DNA from: Luminiphilus sp.
GTDB lineage: Bacteria; Pseudomonadota; Gammaproteobacteria; Pseudomonadales; Halieaceae
Length of the DNA: 11,110 nt
NCBI GenBank assembly: GCA_024638905.1
Contig: JAHEJH010000021.1
Location: 1 to 11,110 of the forward strand
Direction: 5' to 3'
Positions 1 through 7,009 of the stretch are shown in pieces. The translations under genes and the position numbers were made by a program. Numbering within the stretch: the stretch's first letter is position 1; every line of letters starts with the position of its first letter. The notes under the pieces are model-generated. The model saw only the letters and a list, made by a program, of their open reading frames with translations, did no database searches and was not told where the DNA came from.

Positions 1-84
1 TAGCGCGAACAGAATGAGACCAGCCAGCACGGCGCGCACATCGCCGCTAATGCAGAGCGGGCCCAGACTTCGGTTAAACTGCAT
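1..84 (-). CDS. Probable SURF1-family oxidase assembly protein, N-terminus only
   Basis: The minus strand is open from an ATG at 84 to the window edge, giving 28 codons. The peptide begins MQFNRSLGPLC and then becomes hydrophobic (AVLAGLILFAL), as expected for the first membrane helix of a SURF1-type protein. A GGAG sequence lies 4 bases before the ATG. SURF1 helps insert haem a into cytochrome oxidase and is commonly the next gene after coxC and a DUF2909 gene in gammaproteobacterial cox loci. The name rests mainly on that synteny, because too little protein is visible to show any SURF1 motif. It lies beyond the cox terminator, so it probably needs its own promoter in the 67-bp gap it shares with the divergent DUF2909 gene. 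Confidence 0.5.
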   Translation of the reverse strand, partial: MQFNRSLGPLCISGDVRAVLAGLILFAL

Positions 85-151
85 CTTTCTCCGACTCGTG
101 TTTCATCCGCTTTTCCACTATGCGCCAGGCGGGGCCAAAAGGATTGCCATT

Positions 152-403
152 ATGCTCAAGACCCTCATCGTGCTGCTCATGATAGCGCTTGTCGCCAGTC
201 TCGCCTCGGGTCTGGTGTTTCTGATGTCTGACCAAGGCAACCCGGATAAAAAGCGGTTGTTCACCTCGCTGGGGGTTCGTTTGGGCCTTGGCGCATGTTT
301 GCTCTTGGTGATTCTCTACGGCGTCATGACAGGCCAGCTCGGGCAACAAAACCCCTGGGATCCGGGCCCGAGCACTACTGAACAAGCTGCACCACAAGAG
401 TAG
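152..403 (+). CDS. DUF2909 family small twin-transmembrane protein
   Basis: This 83-residue protein begins MLKTLIVLLM and has two membrane helices, about residues 3-25 and 40-60, joined by a short charged loop (DQGNPDKKR). The tail is Pro/Gln/Glu-rich. Length and pattern match the DUF2909 ('twin transmembrane') family, which typically sits on the opposite strand between coxC and SURF1 in Pseudomonas-like genomes. Its function is unknown; a role in oxidase assembly is only suggested by location. The frame is open upstream to an ATG at 14, but the ATG at 152 is preferred. It has AAGGA 8 bases upstream, starts directly at the first helix, and avoids overlapping the divergent SURF1-like start. 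The gene is convergent with coxC. Confidence 0.85.
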   Translation: MLKTLIVLLMIALVASLASGLVFLMSDQGNPDKKRLFTSLGVRLGLGACLLLVILYGVMTGQLGQQNPWDPGPSTTEQAAPQE

Positions 404-574
404 GCCTGCTCAATCCGACAGGGGCCCTATGCGCGGCACGCGCTGGTCATTGTGCCACGGCGCCAGTCGGGTTTACTTCAGCCCTCTGGGTCAGCACTCT
501 GCATGAGAGGGCCATCCTATCAGCGCAACACCAGAGAAGCCGCCGTCTCAGCGCCCTCTGTTTTATATGTCCCC

Positions 575-600
575 AACGAAAAGGGGCGCCGCAGCGCCCC
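575..600 (-). terminator. Rho-independent terminator of the cox operon
   Basis: A perfect 7-bp GC-only stem pairs 583-589 (GGGGCGC) with 594-600 (GCGCCCC) around a 4-base loop. Read on the minus strand, the stem is followed by TTTTCGTT. It begins 19 bases after the coxC stop, the expected place for the end of the coxB-A-11-C transcript. On the plus strand only two T residues follow, so it would serve DUF2909 poorly. Confidence 0.85.
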
Positions 601-618
601 TTGTATGCGCAATTTCGA

Positions 619-1599
619 TTACAGGATGTAGACAAACAGGAAGAGAAACACCCACACCACATCGACAAAATGCCAATACCAGCTGGAGGCTTCAAAGCCA
701 AAGTGCTCAGTTGCGGTGAAGTGCTCTCTCCTCACAGAACGGACCAGCTGAATCAGCAACATGGTCATGCCCATCGCCACATGGAAACCATGAAACCCGG
801 TCAGCATGAAAAAGGTGGAGCCATAGATACCGGAGTTCAGCGTCAGTCCATAAAGCTCGTACGCTTCGTAATATTCAGCCGCCTGCAGGCCCAGAAAAAT
901 GACGGCAAGACCAACGGTAATGCCGAGCCAACGATTAAACTTTTGACGGTTACCGGCTAAGATCGCGGTGTGCGCGACATGAACCGTCGCGCTCGATGAC
1001 AGCAGGATCAGCGTGTTCCACATCGGCAGCCATGCATACCAGGCGTGGGCATCGGCGGGCGCCATGGATGTCTCCTGAGAGACAAACGCACCGTTATTGG
1101 CAATCACCTGCGAGCCGGCGCCACCCACCATCTCCTGAGGGGTTGTCACCGGAGGCCAGGCAAATTCAAAGCCAGGCCACAAGAGCCCGTTCATTCGGCC
1201 ACCCTCCCCCTCACCGGCGAGCCAAGGACCGGCGAACTGCCGGACGTAGAGCAATGCGCCAAAAAACGCGGCGAAAAACATGACTTCCGAGAAGATGAAC
1301 CAGAACATCCCCAGCACATAGCTCTGGTGGAGTTGGCCACTGTTCATCCCGGCGAGGTTTTCCCGGATCGCGGTGCCAAACCAACTGGCAAGCGTAAAAA
1401 TGAAAAACACCAGGCCGACCGTCAGCACCCACACTGAAGTGCTAGATTCTTCTGAGCCGCCGAACGTCATGTCGTTCAGTACCATCGCCGCACCAAACAC
1501 CGACAAAATCAAACCGATGGTGGCTCTCACCGCCAGGCTTGAGGATTCAGGCACGTAATATTTTTCGTAACCGGCTGAAGCTGATGATGAATTGGCCAT
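619..1599 (-). CDS. coxC: Cytochrome c oxidase subunit III
   Basis: This 326-residue integral membrane protein is subunit III of the haem-copper oxidase, which stabilises the proton-pumping core in the inner membrane. Family signatures are FWFIFSEVMFF at about 99-109 (with the conserved acidic E105), a FHGFHV stretch at 269-274 and WYWHFVDVVWVFLF near the C-terminus (307-320). Seven hydrophobic segments can be traced. The region between the helix ending near residue 122 and WNTLILLSSS (194-203) is a long polar loop rich in Gly, Pro and Ala, which makes the protein longer than many bacterial subunit III proteins. The ATG at 1599 has AGGAGAG four bases upstream. The gene follows cox11 with a 21-bp gap and is the last gene before the operon terminator. 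Confidence 0.97.
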   Translation of the reverse strand: MANSSSASAGYEKYYVPESSSLAVRATIGLILSVFGAAMVLNDMTFGGSEESSTSVWVLTVGLVFFIFTLASWFGTAIRENLAGMNSGQLHQSYVLGMFWFIFSEVMFFAAFFGALLYVRQFAGPWLAGEGEGGRMNGLLWPGFEFAWPPVTTPQEMVGGAGSQVIANNGAFVSQETSMAPADAHAWYAWLPMWNTLILLSSSATVHVAHTAILAGNRQKFNRWLGITVGLAVIFLGLQAAEYYEAYELYGLTLNSGIYGSTFFMLTGFHGFHVAMGMTMLLIQLVRSVRREHFTATEHFGFEASSWYWHFVDVVWVFLFLFVYIL

Positions 1600-1620
1600 G
1601 TATCTCTCCTCGATCCCGTG

Positions 1621-2187
1621 CTAGCGAGACGCTAGCCCGTCGGTCACCGTGCCAGTGACGTCGAATAATGTGTACGAAAGTGTGATGGTGTGGATGTCTG
1701 CGGGCAGATCTTGGTCAACAATGAACTGCAGCGGCATCTCTGCACCCGACTGACCGTCTAGCATTTGCTGGTCAAAGCAAAAGCACTCGGTTTTGTGGAA
1801 GTACGCCGCGGCGCGACTGGGCGAGATACTGGGGATAGCCTGCGCCACCATGTCGGCGTCGGTTGGGTTCATGGCATGAAATACCACGCCGTTAGCCGCG
1901 CCGGGATTGACCCGCATCATGCGCATGTCGGGGGTAAAGGACCACGGCATGCCATCGTTGTTGATCGCCACAAACTGCACGGTTATCTCGCGGCCTTCAT
2001 CAACAGCCGCGGGAACAGCGGTGTAGGCCTGACTGGCAGTCTTGCCATTGATGCCGAGCGCGTCACAGAGCACGTTATAAAGCGGCACCATCACAACGAA
2101 GACGAAGGCAAACATGGCAACGGCAACCGCCACCAGTTTTAGTGCTGTGTCGATGGCCGGCACGCGGCTTAACCGCAGACTGCTCAT
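1621..2187 (-). CDS. ctaG: Cytochrome c oxidase assembly protein Cox11/CtaG (copper chaperone)
   Basis: This 188-residue membrane-anchored periplasmic protein delivers copper to the CuB site of subunit I. One N-terminal helix (about residues 16-37) is followed by PLYNVLCDALG with the conserved Cys41, then a beta-rich domain with PWSFTP (81-86). The copper-binding signature ECFCF (134-138) contributes Cys135 and Cys137. All expected cysteines are present and the length is normal for the family. The ATG at 2187 follows a GGGGGAG ribosome site. It lies 29 bp downstream of coxA and 21 bp upstream of coxC, the usual position in gammaproteobacterial operons, and is surely co-transcribed with them. 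Confidence 0.97.
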   Translation of the reverse strand: MSSLRLSRVPAIDTALKLVAVAVAMFAFVFVVMVPLYNVLCDALGINGKTASQAYTAVPAAVDEGREITVQFVAINNDGMPWSFTPDMRMMRVNPGAANGVVFHAMNPTDADMVAQAIPSISPSRAAAYFHKTECFCFDQQMLDGQSGAEMPLQFIVDQDLPADIHTITLSYTLFDVTGTVTDGLASR

Positions 2188-2216
2188 CTCACTCCCCCAA
2201 CTCGTCCTGGGTCCCG

Positions 2217-3797
2217 CTAGATAGTGCCCGCGGGCTTGGGCACCGCCGGCGGCTCTTCAAAGGTGTGATAGGGCGCAGGCGTGGGTACCGTCCACTCAAG
2301 CCCCTCTGCGCCGTCCCAGACTTTTTCATCACTCACGGGCTTGCCCGCCACGATGGTCGCAATCACGTTGTAGAGGAATAGCAGCTGAGAGGCGCCGTAA
2401 ATAAATGCACCGATCGAAGACATCATGTTGAAATCGGCAAACTGCAGCGCGTAGTCCGGAATGCGCCTTGGCATGCCCGCAAGCCCCACAAAATGCTGGG
2501 GGAAAAACGTGATGTTGAAACCAATGAATGAGATCCAGAAATGGGTCTTACCCATGGCTTCGCTGTACATACGGCCACACCACTTGGGCAGCCAGTAGTA
2601 AATTGCTGCGGTCATAGAGAACACCGCACCCGCCACCATCACGTAGTGGAAGTGCGCGACCACAAAATAGGTGTCGTGATATTGGAAGTCAGCCGGCGCA
2701 ATCGACAGCATCAAGCCGGTAAAGCCACCCAAGGTGAACAGAATAAGAAAGCCGATGCAAAAGAGCATGGGCGTCTCAAAGCTCAACGCACCGCGCCACA
2801 TCGTCGAGATCCAGTTAAAGACCTTCACCCCGGTAGGCACCGCGATGAGCATAGTGGCGTACATGAAGAACAACTCACCCGCGATCGGCATGCCTACCGT
2901 ATACATGTGGTGGGCCCAGACGATGAACGACAGGAACGCAATTGACGCAGTCGCGTACACCATAGAGGCGTAGCCAAACAGCGGCTTTCTGGAGAAAGCA
3001 GGAATGATCTGCGATACCACGCCAAACGCCGGCAAAATAATGATGTAGACCTCAGGGTGGCCGAAGAACCAGAAAATGTGCTGGAACAATACGGGGTCAC
3101 CGCCGCCAGCAGCGCTAAAGAAGCTGGTCCCAAAGTGGATATCCATCAACATCATCGTGACGGCGCCCGCCAAGACCGGCATCACGGCAACCAGCAGGAA
3201 AGCGGTGATCAGCCAGGTCCACACGAACAGCGGCATCTTCATGTAGGTCATACCCGGCGCGCGCATGTTCATCACCGTAGCGATGATGTTGATCGAGCCC
3301 ATAATGGAGGACACGCCTAGAATATGGATCGCAAAAATGAAGAAGGTGACCGAGGGCGCCGCGTACGTGGTCGATAGCGGCGCGTAGAAGGTCCAGCCGA
3401 AGGCCGGCGCACCGCCCTCCATAAAGAGCGTGGAGGCCAGCATCAGGAAAGCCGGGGGCAGAATCCAGAAGCTCCAGTTGTTCATGCGGGGCAGCGCCAT
3501 ATCCGGCGCGCCGATCATCATGGGGATCAGCCAGTTAGCCAGCCCAACAAAGGACGGCATGATGGCGCCGAACACCATTACCAGACCGTGCAATGTGGTC
3601 ATCTGGTTGAAGAAACCGGGCTCAACCAACTGCATGCCGGGCTGGAATAGCTCAGCACGAATGACCATCGCAAAAAAGCCACCGAGCAAAAACATGGCGA
3701 AGGAGAACCACAGATACATCGTGCCGATGTCTTTGTGGTTAGTGGTAAACAGCCAGCGCGAAATGCCCTGAGCCGGTCCGTGATGATGTGCACCCAT
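2217..3797 (-). CDS. coxA: Cytochrome c oxidase subunit I (aa3/caa3-type, A1 subfamily)
   Basis: This 526-residue catalytic subunit reduces O2 to water and pumps protons. By comparison with the bovine enzyme, the low-spin haem a ligands are H70 (TTLHGL) and H384. The haem a3 ligand is H382 (VAHFHY). CuB ligands are H247, H296 and H297 (GHPEVY and WAHHMYT), with the cross-linked Y251. The D proton channel is intact, with D99 in GAPDMALPRMNN and E249 in GHPEV, which marks the A1 subfamily. The K channel has T315 and K325 (PTGVKVF). About twelve membrane helices can be traced. The start at 3797 has AAGGGG as ribosome site, which overlaps the coxB stop codon region (12-bp gap), suggesting translational coupling. 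No abnormal residue was seen. Confidence 0.98.
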   Translation of the reverse strand: MGAHHHGPAQGISRWLFTTNHKDIGTMYLWFSFAMFLLGGFFAMVIRAELFQPGMQLVEPGFFNQMTTLHGLVMVFGAIMPSFVGLANWLIPMMIGAPDMALPRMNNWSFWILPPAFLMLASTLFMEGGAPAFGWTFYAPLSTTYAAPSVTFFIFAIHILGVSSIMGSINIIATVMNMRAPGMTYMKMPLFVWTWLITAFLLVAVMPVLAGAVTMMLMDIHFGTSFFSAAGGGDPVLFQHIFWFFGHPEVYIIILPAFGVVSQIIPAFSRKPLFGYASMVYATASIAFLSFIVWAHHMYTVGMPIAGELFFMYATMLIAVPTGVKVFNWISTMWRGALSFETPMLFCIGFLILFTLGGFTGLMLSIAPADFQYHDTYFVVAHFHYVMVAGAVFSMTAAIYYWLPKWCGRMYSEAMGKTHFWISFIGFNITFFPQHFVGLAGMPRRIPDYALQFADFNMMSSIGAFIYGASQLLFLYNVIATIVAGKPVSDEKVWDGAEGLEWTVPTPAPYHTFEEPPAVPKPAGTI

Positions 3798-3809
3798 CGT
3801 CTTTACCCC

Positions 3810-4922
3810 TTAACCGTTCTTCATGCCGGTGACATCACCGGGCTGGACGACATCGCCCGTGTTGTTACCAAATGCGTTGCGTTGGTAGGTCAGCACCGCA
3901 GCCATTTCGACATCGTTAAGCTGACCACCAAAGGCCTGCATCGCTGTCCCCGAAACACCTTTGGCGACCACTGCCATGTGGCTGGAGAGGTCGCCCATCA
4001 CGACGGCACTGCCGGCAATAGCGTTACCGATGCCACCCTGGCCCTGCGCCCCATGGCAGGCCAGACAAGCACTGTCGTAAACCGCCTTGCCCTGGTCCAT
4101 CAGGTCATCGACCGACAGGGTCTGCATAGCCAGCTGCGTCTGCGCCACCGCGGCGCCGCGCTTGGCGGCCATCCAGGCGTCAAATTCGCCTCTCGGTACG
4201 GCGTGCACTACGACAGGCATAAAACCGTGATACGAGCCGCATAGCTCCGTGCACTGACCGCGATAAATGCCCTCTTCCGGCACCCGCGTCCAGGCTTCGT
4301 TGATAAAGCCCGGGATCGCATCGCGCTTCACCGCGATTTCCGGCACCCACCAGGAGTGAATGACGTCATTAGCCGTAATCAGAAACCGCACCTTGGTATT
4401 GGTCGGGATCACCAGCGGTTCGTCCACTTCCAGGAGGTAGTTATCCCCCTTTTTGTCGGTGTTGTAGATCTCTTCCTGCGATGTCGCGAGATTAGAGAAA
4501 AACGCTACCGGCTCGCCGGATTCTTCAAGGTACTCGTACTTCCACTTCCACTGGTAACCGGTGATCAGAATATCCAGCTCGGCTTCGTCGTTGTCGTACA
4601 CCTCGAGCAACGTTGATGTTGCCGGCACCGCCATGGCGATCAGAATGAGGAAGGGCACCACCGTCCACGCAACCTCGACCTTTGTGCTCTCGTGGAATTG
4701 AGATGCCTGATGCCCCTTTGATTTACGGTGGGCATAGATGGAGTAGAACATCACAGCGAACACCGCGACGCCAATCACCACGCAGATCCACATGATCAGC
4801 ATGTGGAGCTCAAAAATGTCGGCACCGATCTCGGTCACACCAGGTGACATGTTGACCTGGTTTTGGGCCGCAGCGAGCGGCGCCAAAAATGTCAAGATCG
4901 CTCCTGAGAACACTTTCCCCAT
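3810..4922 (-). CDS. coxB: Cytochrome c oxidase subunit II with fused C-terminal cytochrome c domain
   Basis: This 370-residue subunit accepts electrons from cytochrome c and passes them through CuA to subunit I. The order is a signal-like N-terminus (about 1-19, ending LAAAQ), two membrane helices (about 40-62 and 85-105), the aromatic electron-entry segment GYQWKWKYEY (122-131) and a cupredoxin domain. CuA ligands are H189, C224, E226, C228, H232 and M235 (GQCTELCGSYHGFM). After a linker rich in Ala and Gln (about 250-270), a class I cytochrome c domain carries CLACH (286-290) for covalent haem; M309 or M315 may be the axial ligand. The tethered haem makes this a caa3-type enzyme. It is first in the operon, with a GGAG ribosome site 10 bases before the ATG. 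Confidence 0.97.
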   Translation of the reverse strand: MGKVFSGAILTFLAPLAAAQNQVNMSPGVTEIGADIFELHMLIMWICVVIGVAVFAVMFYSIYAHRKSKGHQASQFHESTKVEVAWTVVPFLILIAMAVPATSTLLEVYDNDEAELDILITGYQWKWKYEYLEESGEPVAFFSNLATSQEEIYNTDKKGDNYLLEVDEPLVIPTNTKVRFLITANDVIHSWWVPEIAVKRDAIPGFINEAWTRVPEEGIYRGQCTELCGSYHGFMPVVVHAVPRGEFDAWMAAKRGAAVAQTQLAMQTLSVDDLMDQGKAVYDSACLACHGAQGQGGIGNAIAGSAVVMGDLSSHMAVVAKGVSGTAMQAFGGQLNDVEMAAVLTYQRNAFGNNTGDVVQPGDVTGMKNG

Positions 4923-4990
4923 CGCGTGTGTACTCCGTCTGTTTTTGTAGCGTAGGACCCCAAGCCACTGAGGGGGCCGAAAAGCGCGGG

Positions 4991-5019
4991 ATTATAGCGA
5001 AGTTGCCGAAAAATACATG
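4991..5019 (-). promoter_or_regulatory. Candidate sigma70 promoter of the cox operon
   Basis: On the minus strand a perfect -10 TATAAT (4991-4996) lies about 70 bases before the coxB ATG. At a 17-base spacing the -35 would be CATGTA (5014-5019), a poor match, so an activator may be needed. Transcription would begin near 4984, leaving a leader of roughly 60 bases. No FNR-type TTGAT-N4-ATCAA site was seen nearby. Confidence 0.55.
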
Positions 5020-5063
5020 GACAAAAGTGCACCTATCGCCAGCGGTGCGTATGCTCCGCGGAC

Positions 5064-5088
5064 GGCATTATGAATGCCAATGTTTTTT
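5064..5088 (+). terminator. Terminator-like hairpin on the plus strand upstream of the cox operon
   Basis: GGCATT (5064-5069) pairs with AATGCC (5073-5078) around a 3-base loop. It is followed at 5083-5088 by TTTTTT on the plus strand. The stem is only 6 bp, so it is weak. No plus-strand gene lies upstream for it to terminate, since coxB is on the other strand. It could be a chance element or the end of an unannotated short transcript. Confidence 0.3.
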
Positions 5089-5096
5089 ATTAATTC

Positions 5097-5130
5097 CTCA
5101 CATAGCTCAAGGTAATGTGAGAGGCTTTTT
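5097..5130 (+). terminator. Second terminator-like hairpin on the plus strand
   Basis: CTCACAT (5097-5103) pairs with ATGTGAG (5115-5121) around an 11-base loop. AGGC and then TTTTT (5126-5130) follow on the plus strand. On the minus strand the same hairpin follows the yheV stop by about 25 bases but lacks a T run, so any role in ending yheV transcription would not be classically intrinsic. Confidence 0.3.
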
Positions 5131-5146
5131 GAGGAGCAGGCTTGGC

Positions 5147-5392
5147 TTACTCGTCCAGTAAGCGGACCGCCTCTGCCTCGGTCTCGACGCGTCGGGCGGA
5201 GGCTCGGGTGACACGGGTTGCTGGCATACTGGCACCGGCGTCGGGTCGCGCCTCGACGAAGCCACAGGCGACGCACCGCCGCTCGTCGGCAGCACCATCA
5301 ATCACCATGCGATCCATCTCTTGGCAGCTGGGGCAGATCGCGCCCGCCACAAATCGCGGCCGCTGTTTGGGTTCAGAACTAGAATCCGACAT
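5147..5392 (-). CDS. yheV: YheV family putative zinc-ribbon protein (DUF2387)
   Basis: This 81-residue protein has two Cys pairs, CPSC (20-23) and CVAC (40-43), which form a small zinc ribbon. The sequence around them (RPRFVAGAICPSC, then ERRCVACGF) matches E. coli YheV, which starts with a similar RFIAGAKCPAC segment. The tail beyond residue 50 is variable and Arg/Glu-rich. Its role is unknown; the fold suggests metal or nucleic acid binding. The ATG at 5392 has GAGGCGAG just upstream. It is divergent from the gamma carbonic anhydrase gene across 132 bp. In many gammaproteobacteria yheV neighbours prlC, which is not present in this window. Confidence 0.88.
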   Translation of the reverse strand: MSDSSSEPKQRPRFVAGAICPSCQEMDRMVIDGAADERRCVACGFVEARPDAGASMPATRVTRASARRVETEAEAVRLLDE

Positions 5393-5512
5393 ACTCGCCT
5401 CGCGGCACCTTCAACACCGCCCTTGAACATCCATTATCGACATTTTAACAACCCTGGCGCACGCTGCGGGAAACTGCCCGGAACATGGCAGGCACTGCCG
5501 CCTGGAGTCAGC

Positions 5513-5518
5513 AGGAGA
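5513..5518 (+). promoter_or_regulatory. Ribosome binding site fixing a TTG start
   Basis: AGGAGA lies 6 bases before the TTG at 5525. There is no comparable site at the ATGs further upstream in the same frame, so this sets the start of the gamma carbonic anhydrase gene. Confidence 0.75.
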
Positions 5519-5524
5519 GACGCT

Positions 5525-6088
5525 TTGAGCACCATCGATTTTAGAGGCGAGATCAATATACGCGAAGGGCTGGGTGTTACCCCTGCGCTGGGCAAGCGCG
5601 TGATGATCGACCCCTCCGCTGTCGTCATGGGTGACGTCGCGCTGGGTGATGACGTTAGCGTTTGGCCCCACGCGGCGATGCGCGGCGATGTGCAAGTGAT
5701 TCGGATCGGTGCGCGCACCAACATTCAGGACGGCACCGTCCTGCATGTGACTCATGATGGCCCCTATAACCCTGGGGGCTTCCCACTGCACATTGGCGAA
5801 GACGTGACGGTCGGGCATCGCGCGCTGTTACATGGCTGCACCGTCGGGAACCGTGTGTTGGTCGGCATGGGCGCCATCATCATGGATGCTGTGGTGGTAG
5901 AAGACGACGTGATGATTGCTGCCGGCGCGCTGGTGACGCCGGGCAAGCGGCTACGTAGCGGCTATCTCTATGCGGGCAGCCCCGCCCGCGAAGTCCGCGC
6001 GCTGACGGAAGACGAGATCAAGTTTCTCCCCTACAGCGCAGCGGGATATACCTCTTTAAAGCAGCGTTACCTCGACGGCAACGCCTGA
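5525..6088 (+). CDS. yrdA: Gamma-class carbonic anhydrase family protein (YrdA-like)
   Basis: This 187-residue left-handed beta-helix protein is built from hexapeptide repeats (for example IGARTN, VGNRVL, VEDDVM). By comparison with archaeal Cam, the zinc ligands are H74 (QDGTVLHV), H98 and H103 (VGHRALLHG). The HGCTVGNRVLVGMGA and SGYLYAGSPAREVR segments closely resemble E. coli YrdA. The family binds zinc or iron as a trimer with active sites at subunit interfaces; many members, including YrdA, have weak or unproven CO2 hydration activity. TTG is chosen as start because of AGGAGA six bases upstream and the match to normal family length; the frame is open to 5321 but that part overlaps yheV. 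It converges on aroE with an 11-bp gap, as in E. coli, where yrdA also faces the aroE operon. Confidence 0.93.
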   Translation: MSTIDFRGEINIREGLGVTPALGKRVMIDPSAVVMGDVALGDDVSVWPHAAMRGDVQVIRIGARTNIQDGTVLHVTHDGPYNPGGFPLHIGEDVTVGHRALLHGCTVGNRVLVGMGAIIMDAVVVEDDVMIAAGALVTPGKRLRSGYLYAGSPAREVRALTEDEIKFLPYSAAGYTSLKQRYLDGNA

Positions 6089-6099
6089 TCGAAGGGCGC

Positions 6100-6942
6100 T
6101 CACAGCTGCCGCAGGTCGGCGATCACCGGCTGTGTATCGGGGTACTGACCGAGCCACAAACAAAAACTCTCCGCTGCCTGCTCAACCAGCATCCCTAAAC
6201 CATCTCTGGCCTCCGCGGCACCCTGCTCTGCCGCCCAGCGCATGAACGGTGTCGGCCCCTTGCCATAGGCCATGTCATAACAGCAGCACCCCTCGGCCAG
6301 CACCGTCTCATTTGGCAGGGCGGGCATCTCATCAGACAGTCCCGTGCTGGTGCCATTAATAATGACATCCCAAGGCGTCCCAGCCGCCAGTGAATAGCCG
6401 CCGCCCGATACGGGTATGGGCCGCGCCGCCCACTCTGCCGCCAGCGCCTCCCCGCGTTCGGCCGTGCGATTAGCGATCACTAAGGCGGCGGGGCCGGCCT
6501 CGAGCAGCGAAGGGATAACGCCTTTGACCGCGCCCCCAGCACCCAGCACCAAAATACGCGCACCCTGCAAAGTCCAGCCGGCATTTGTCGTGACATCGGT
6601 CAGCAAGCCTTTCCCATCGGTGTTATCCGCGTGGATCCCGCCCGCCTCATTCGCGGTCAGAAAATTGGCGGCCCCGGTCAGGCGCGCCCTGTCCGATACC
6701 GTGTCAGCCAGGTCACAGGCGCGGGTTTTAAAAGGCAAGGTGACGTTCAGACCACGACCCTCTGTGTCAAAAAAGGCCGAAACCCAACTTTCAAAGTCAT
6801 CCACCTCAACCCGTTCGGCGCGATAGTCGATCTGCTGGCCGCCCTGCCGCGCAAAGGCCGCGTGAATACGCGGCGAGAGACTGTGTTCAATCGGATTGCC
6901 CACCACGGCAAAGCGCCCTGAAATCGTTTGATCACCTGTCAT
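6100..6942 (-). CDS. aroE: Shikimate dehydrogenase (NADP+)
   Basis: This 280-residue cytoplasmic enzyme reduces 3-dehydroshikimate to shikimate in aromatic amino acid synthesis. Motifs in order are NPIEHSLSP (16-24) for shikimate binding, NVTLPFK with catalytic K72, NTDG with catalytic D109, the NADP-binding loop GAGGA (134-138) and NRT (158-160), which favours the NADP 2'-phosphate. INGTSTGL and a C-terminal DGLGMLVEQAAESF segment complete the fold. Length is normal and all key residues are present. The ATG at 6942 has no good ribosome site; a 9-bp direct repeat sits just before it. It is last in the minus-strand series, 67 bp after hemF. Confidence 0.97.
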   Translation of the reverse strand: MTGDQTISGRFAVVGNPIEHSLSPRIHAAFARQGGQQIDYRAERVEVDDFESWVSAFFDTEGRGLNVTLPFKTRACDLADTVSDRARLTGAANFLTANEAGGIHADNTDGKGLLTDVTTNAGWTLQGARILVLGAGGAVKGVIPSLLEAGPAALVIANRTAERGEALAAEWAARPIPVSGGGYSLAAGTPWDVIINGTSTGLSDEMPALPNETVLAEGCCCYDMAYGKGPTPFMRWAAEQGAAEARDGLGMLVEQAAESFCLWLGQYPDTQPVIADLRQL

Positions 6943-6947
6943 CGCTT

Positions 6948-6971
6948 GAGCGCATCTCTGCCGAGCGCATC
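6948..6971 (-). repeat. Short direct repeat in front of aroE
   Basis: The 9-mer GATGCGCTC (minus strand) occurs at 6963-6971 and again at 6948-6956, a period of 15 bases, ending 6 bases before the aroE ATG. Inverted halves GCCGA and TCGGC (6960-6974) overlap it. It may be an operator or leader element, or chance. Confidence 0.35.
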
Positions 6972-7009
6972 GGCGTCAACAGGGCCGGCTGAAAGAGGCA
7001 CGACTGCCA

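Noticed and set aside
14..151. N-terminal extension of the DUF2909 frame from ATG 14
   Set aside because: It overlaps the SURF1-like start on the other strand, lacks family similarity, and the ATG at 152 has a good ribosome site directly before the first membrane helix.
481..512. Inverted repeat GCCCTCT/AGAGGGC with an 18-base loop in the DUF2909-coxC gap
   Set aside because: The loop is long and no T run follows on either strand, so it is not a convincing terminator. The rest of 404-574 shows nothing recognisable.
3735..4244. Plus-strand 169-codon open frame antisense to coxB
   Set aside because: It is a shadow of coxB and coxA, whose motifs are complete; its translation is His/Arg-rich without any domain.
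619..4922. Clustering of oxidase with haem and carbonic anhydrase genes as a possible new respiratory system
   Set aside because: All cox genes are standard and separately terminated. The yrdA, aroE, tsaC and dprA neighbourhood is a known conserved housekeeping arrangement, so proximity is not evidence of a new system.
5423..5451. Possible plus-strand promoter TTGAAC with 17-base spacing to TAACAA ahead of the gamma carbonic anhydrase gene
   Set aside because: The -35 is fair but the -10 matches only half of the consensus, too weak to annotate.
5321..5524. Extended N-terminus of the gamma carbonic anhydrase from an ATG inside yheV
   Set aside because: It overlaps the start of yheV, is not family-like, and a strong ribosome site precedes the TTG at 5525.
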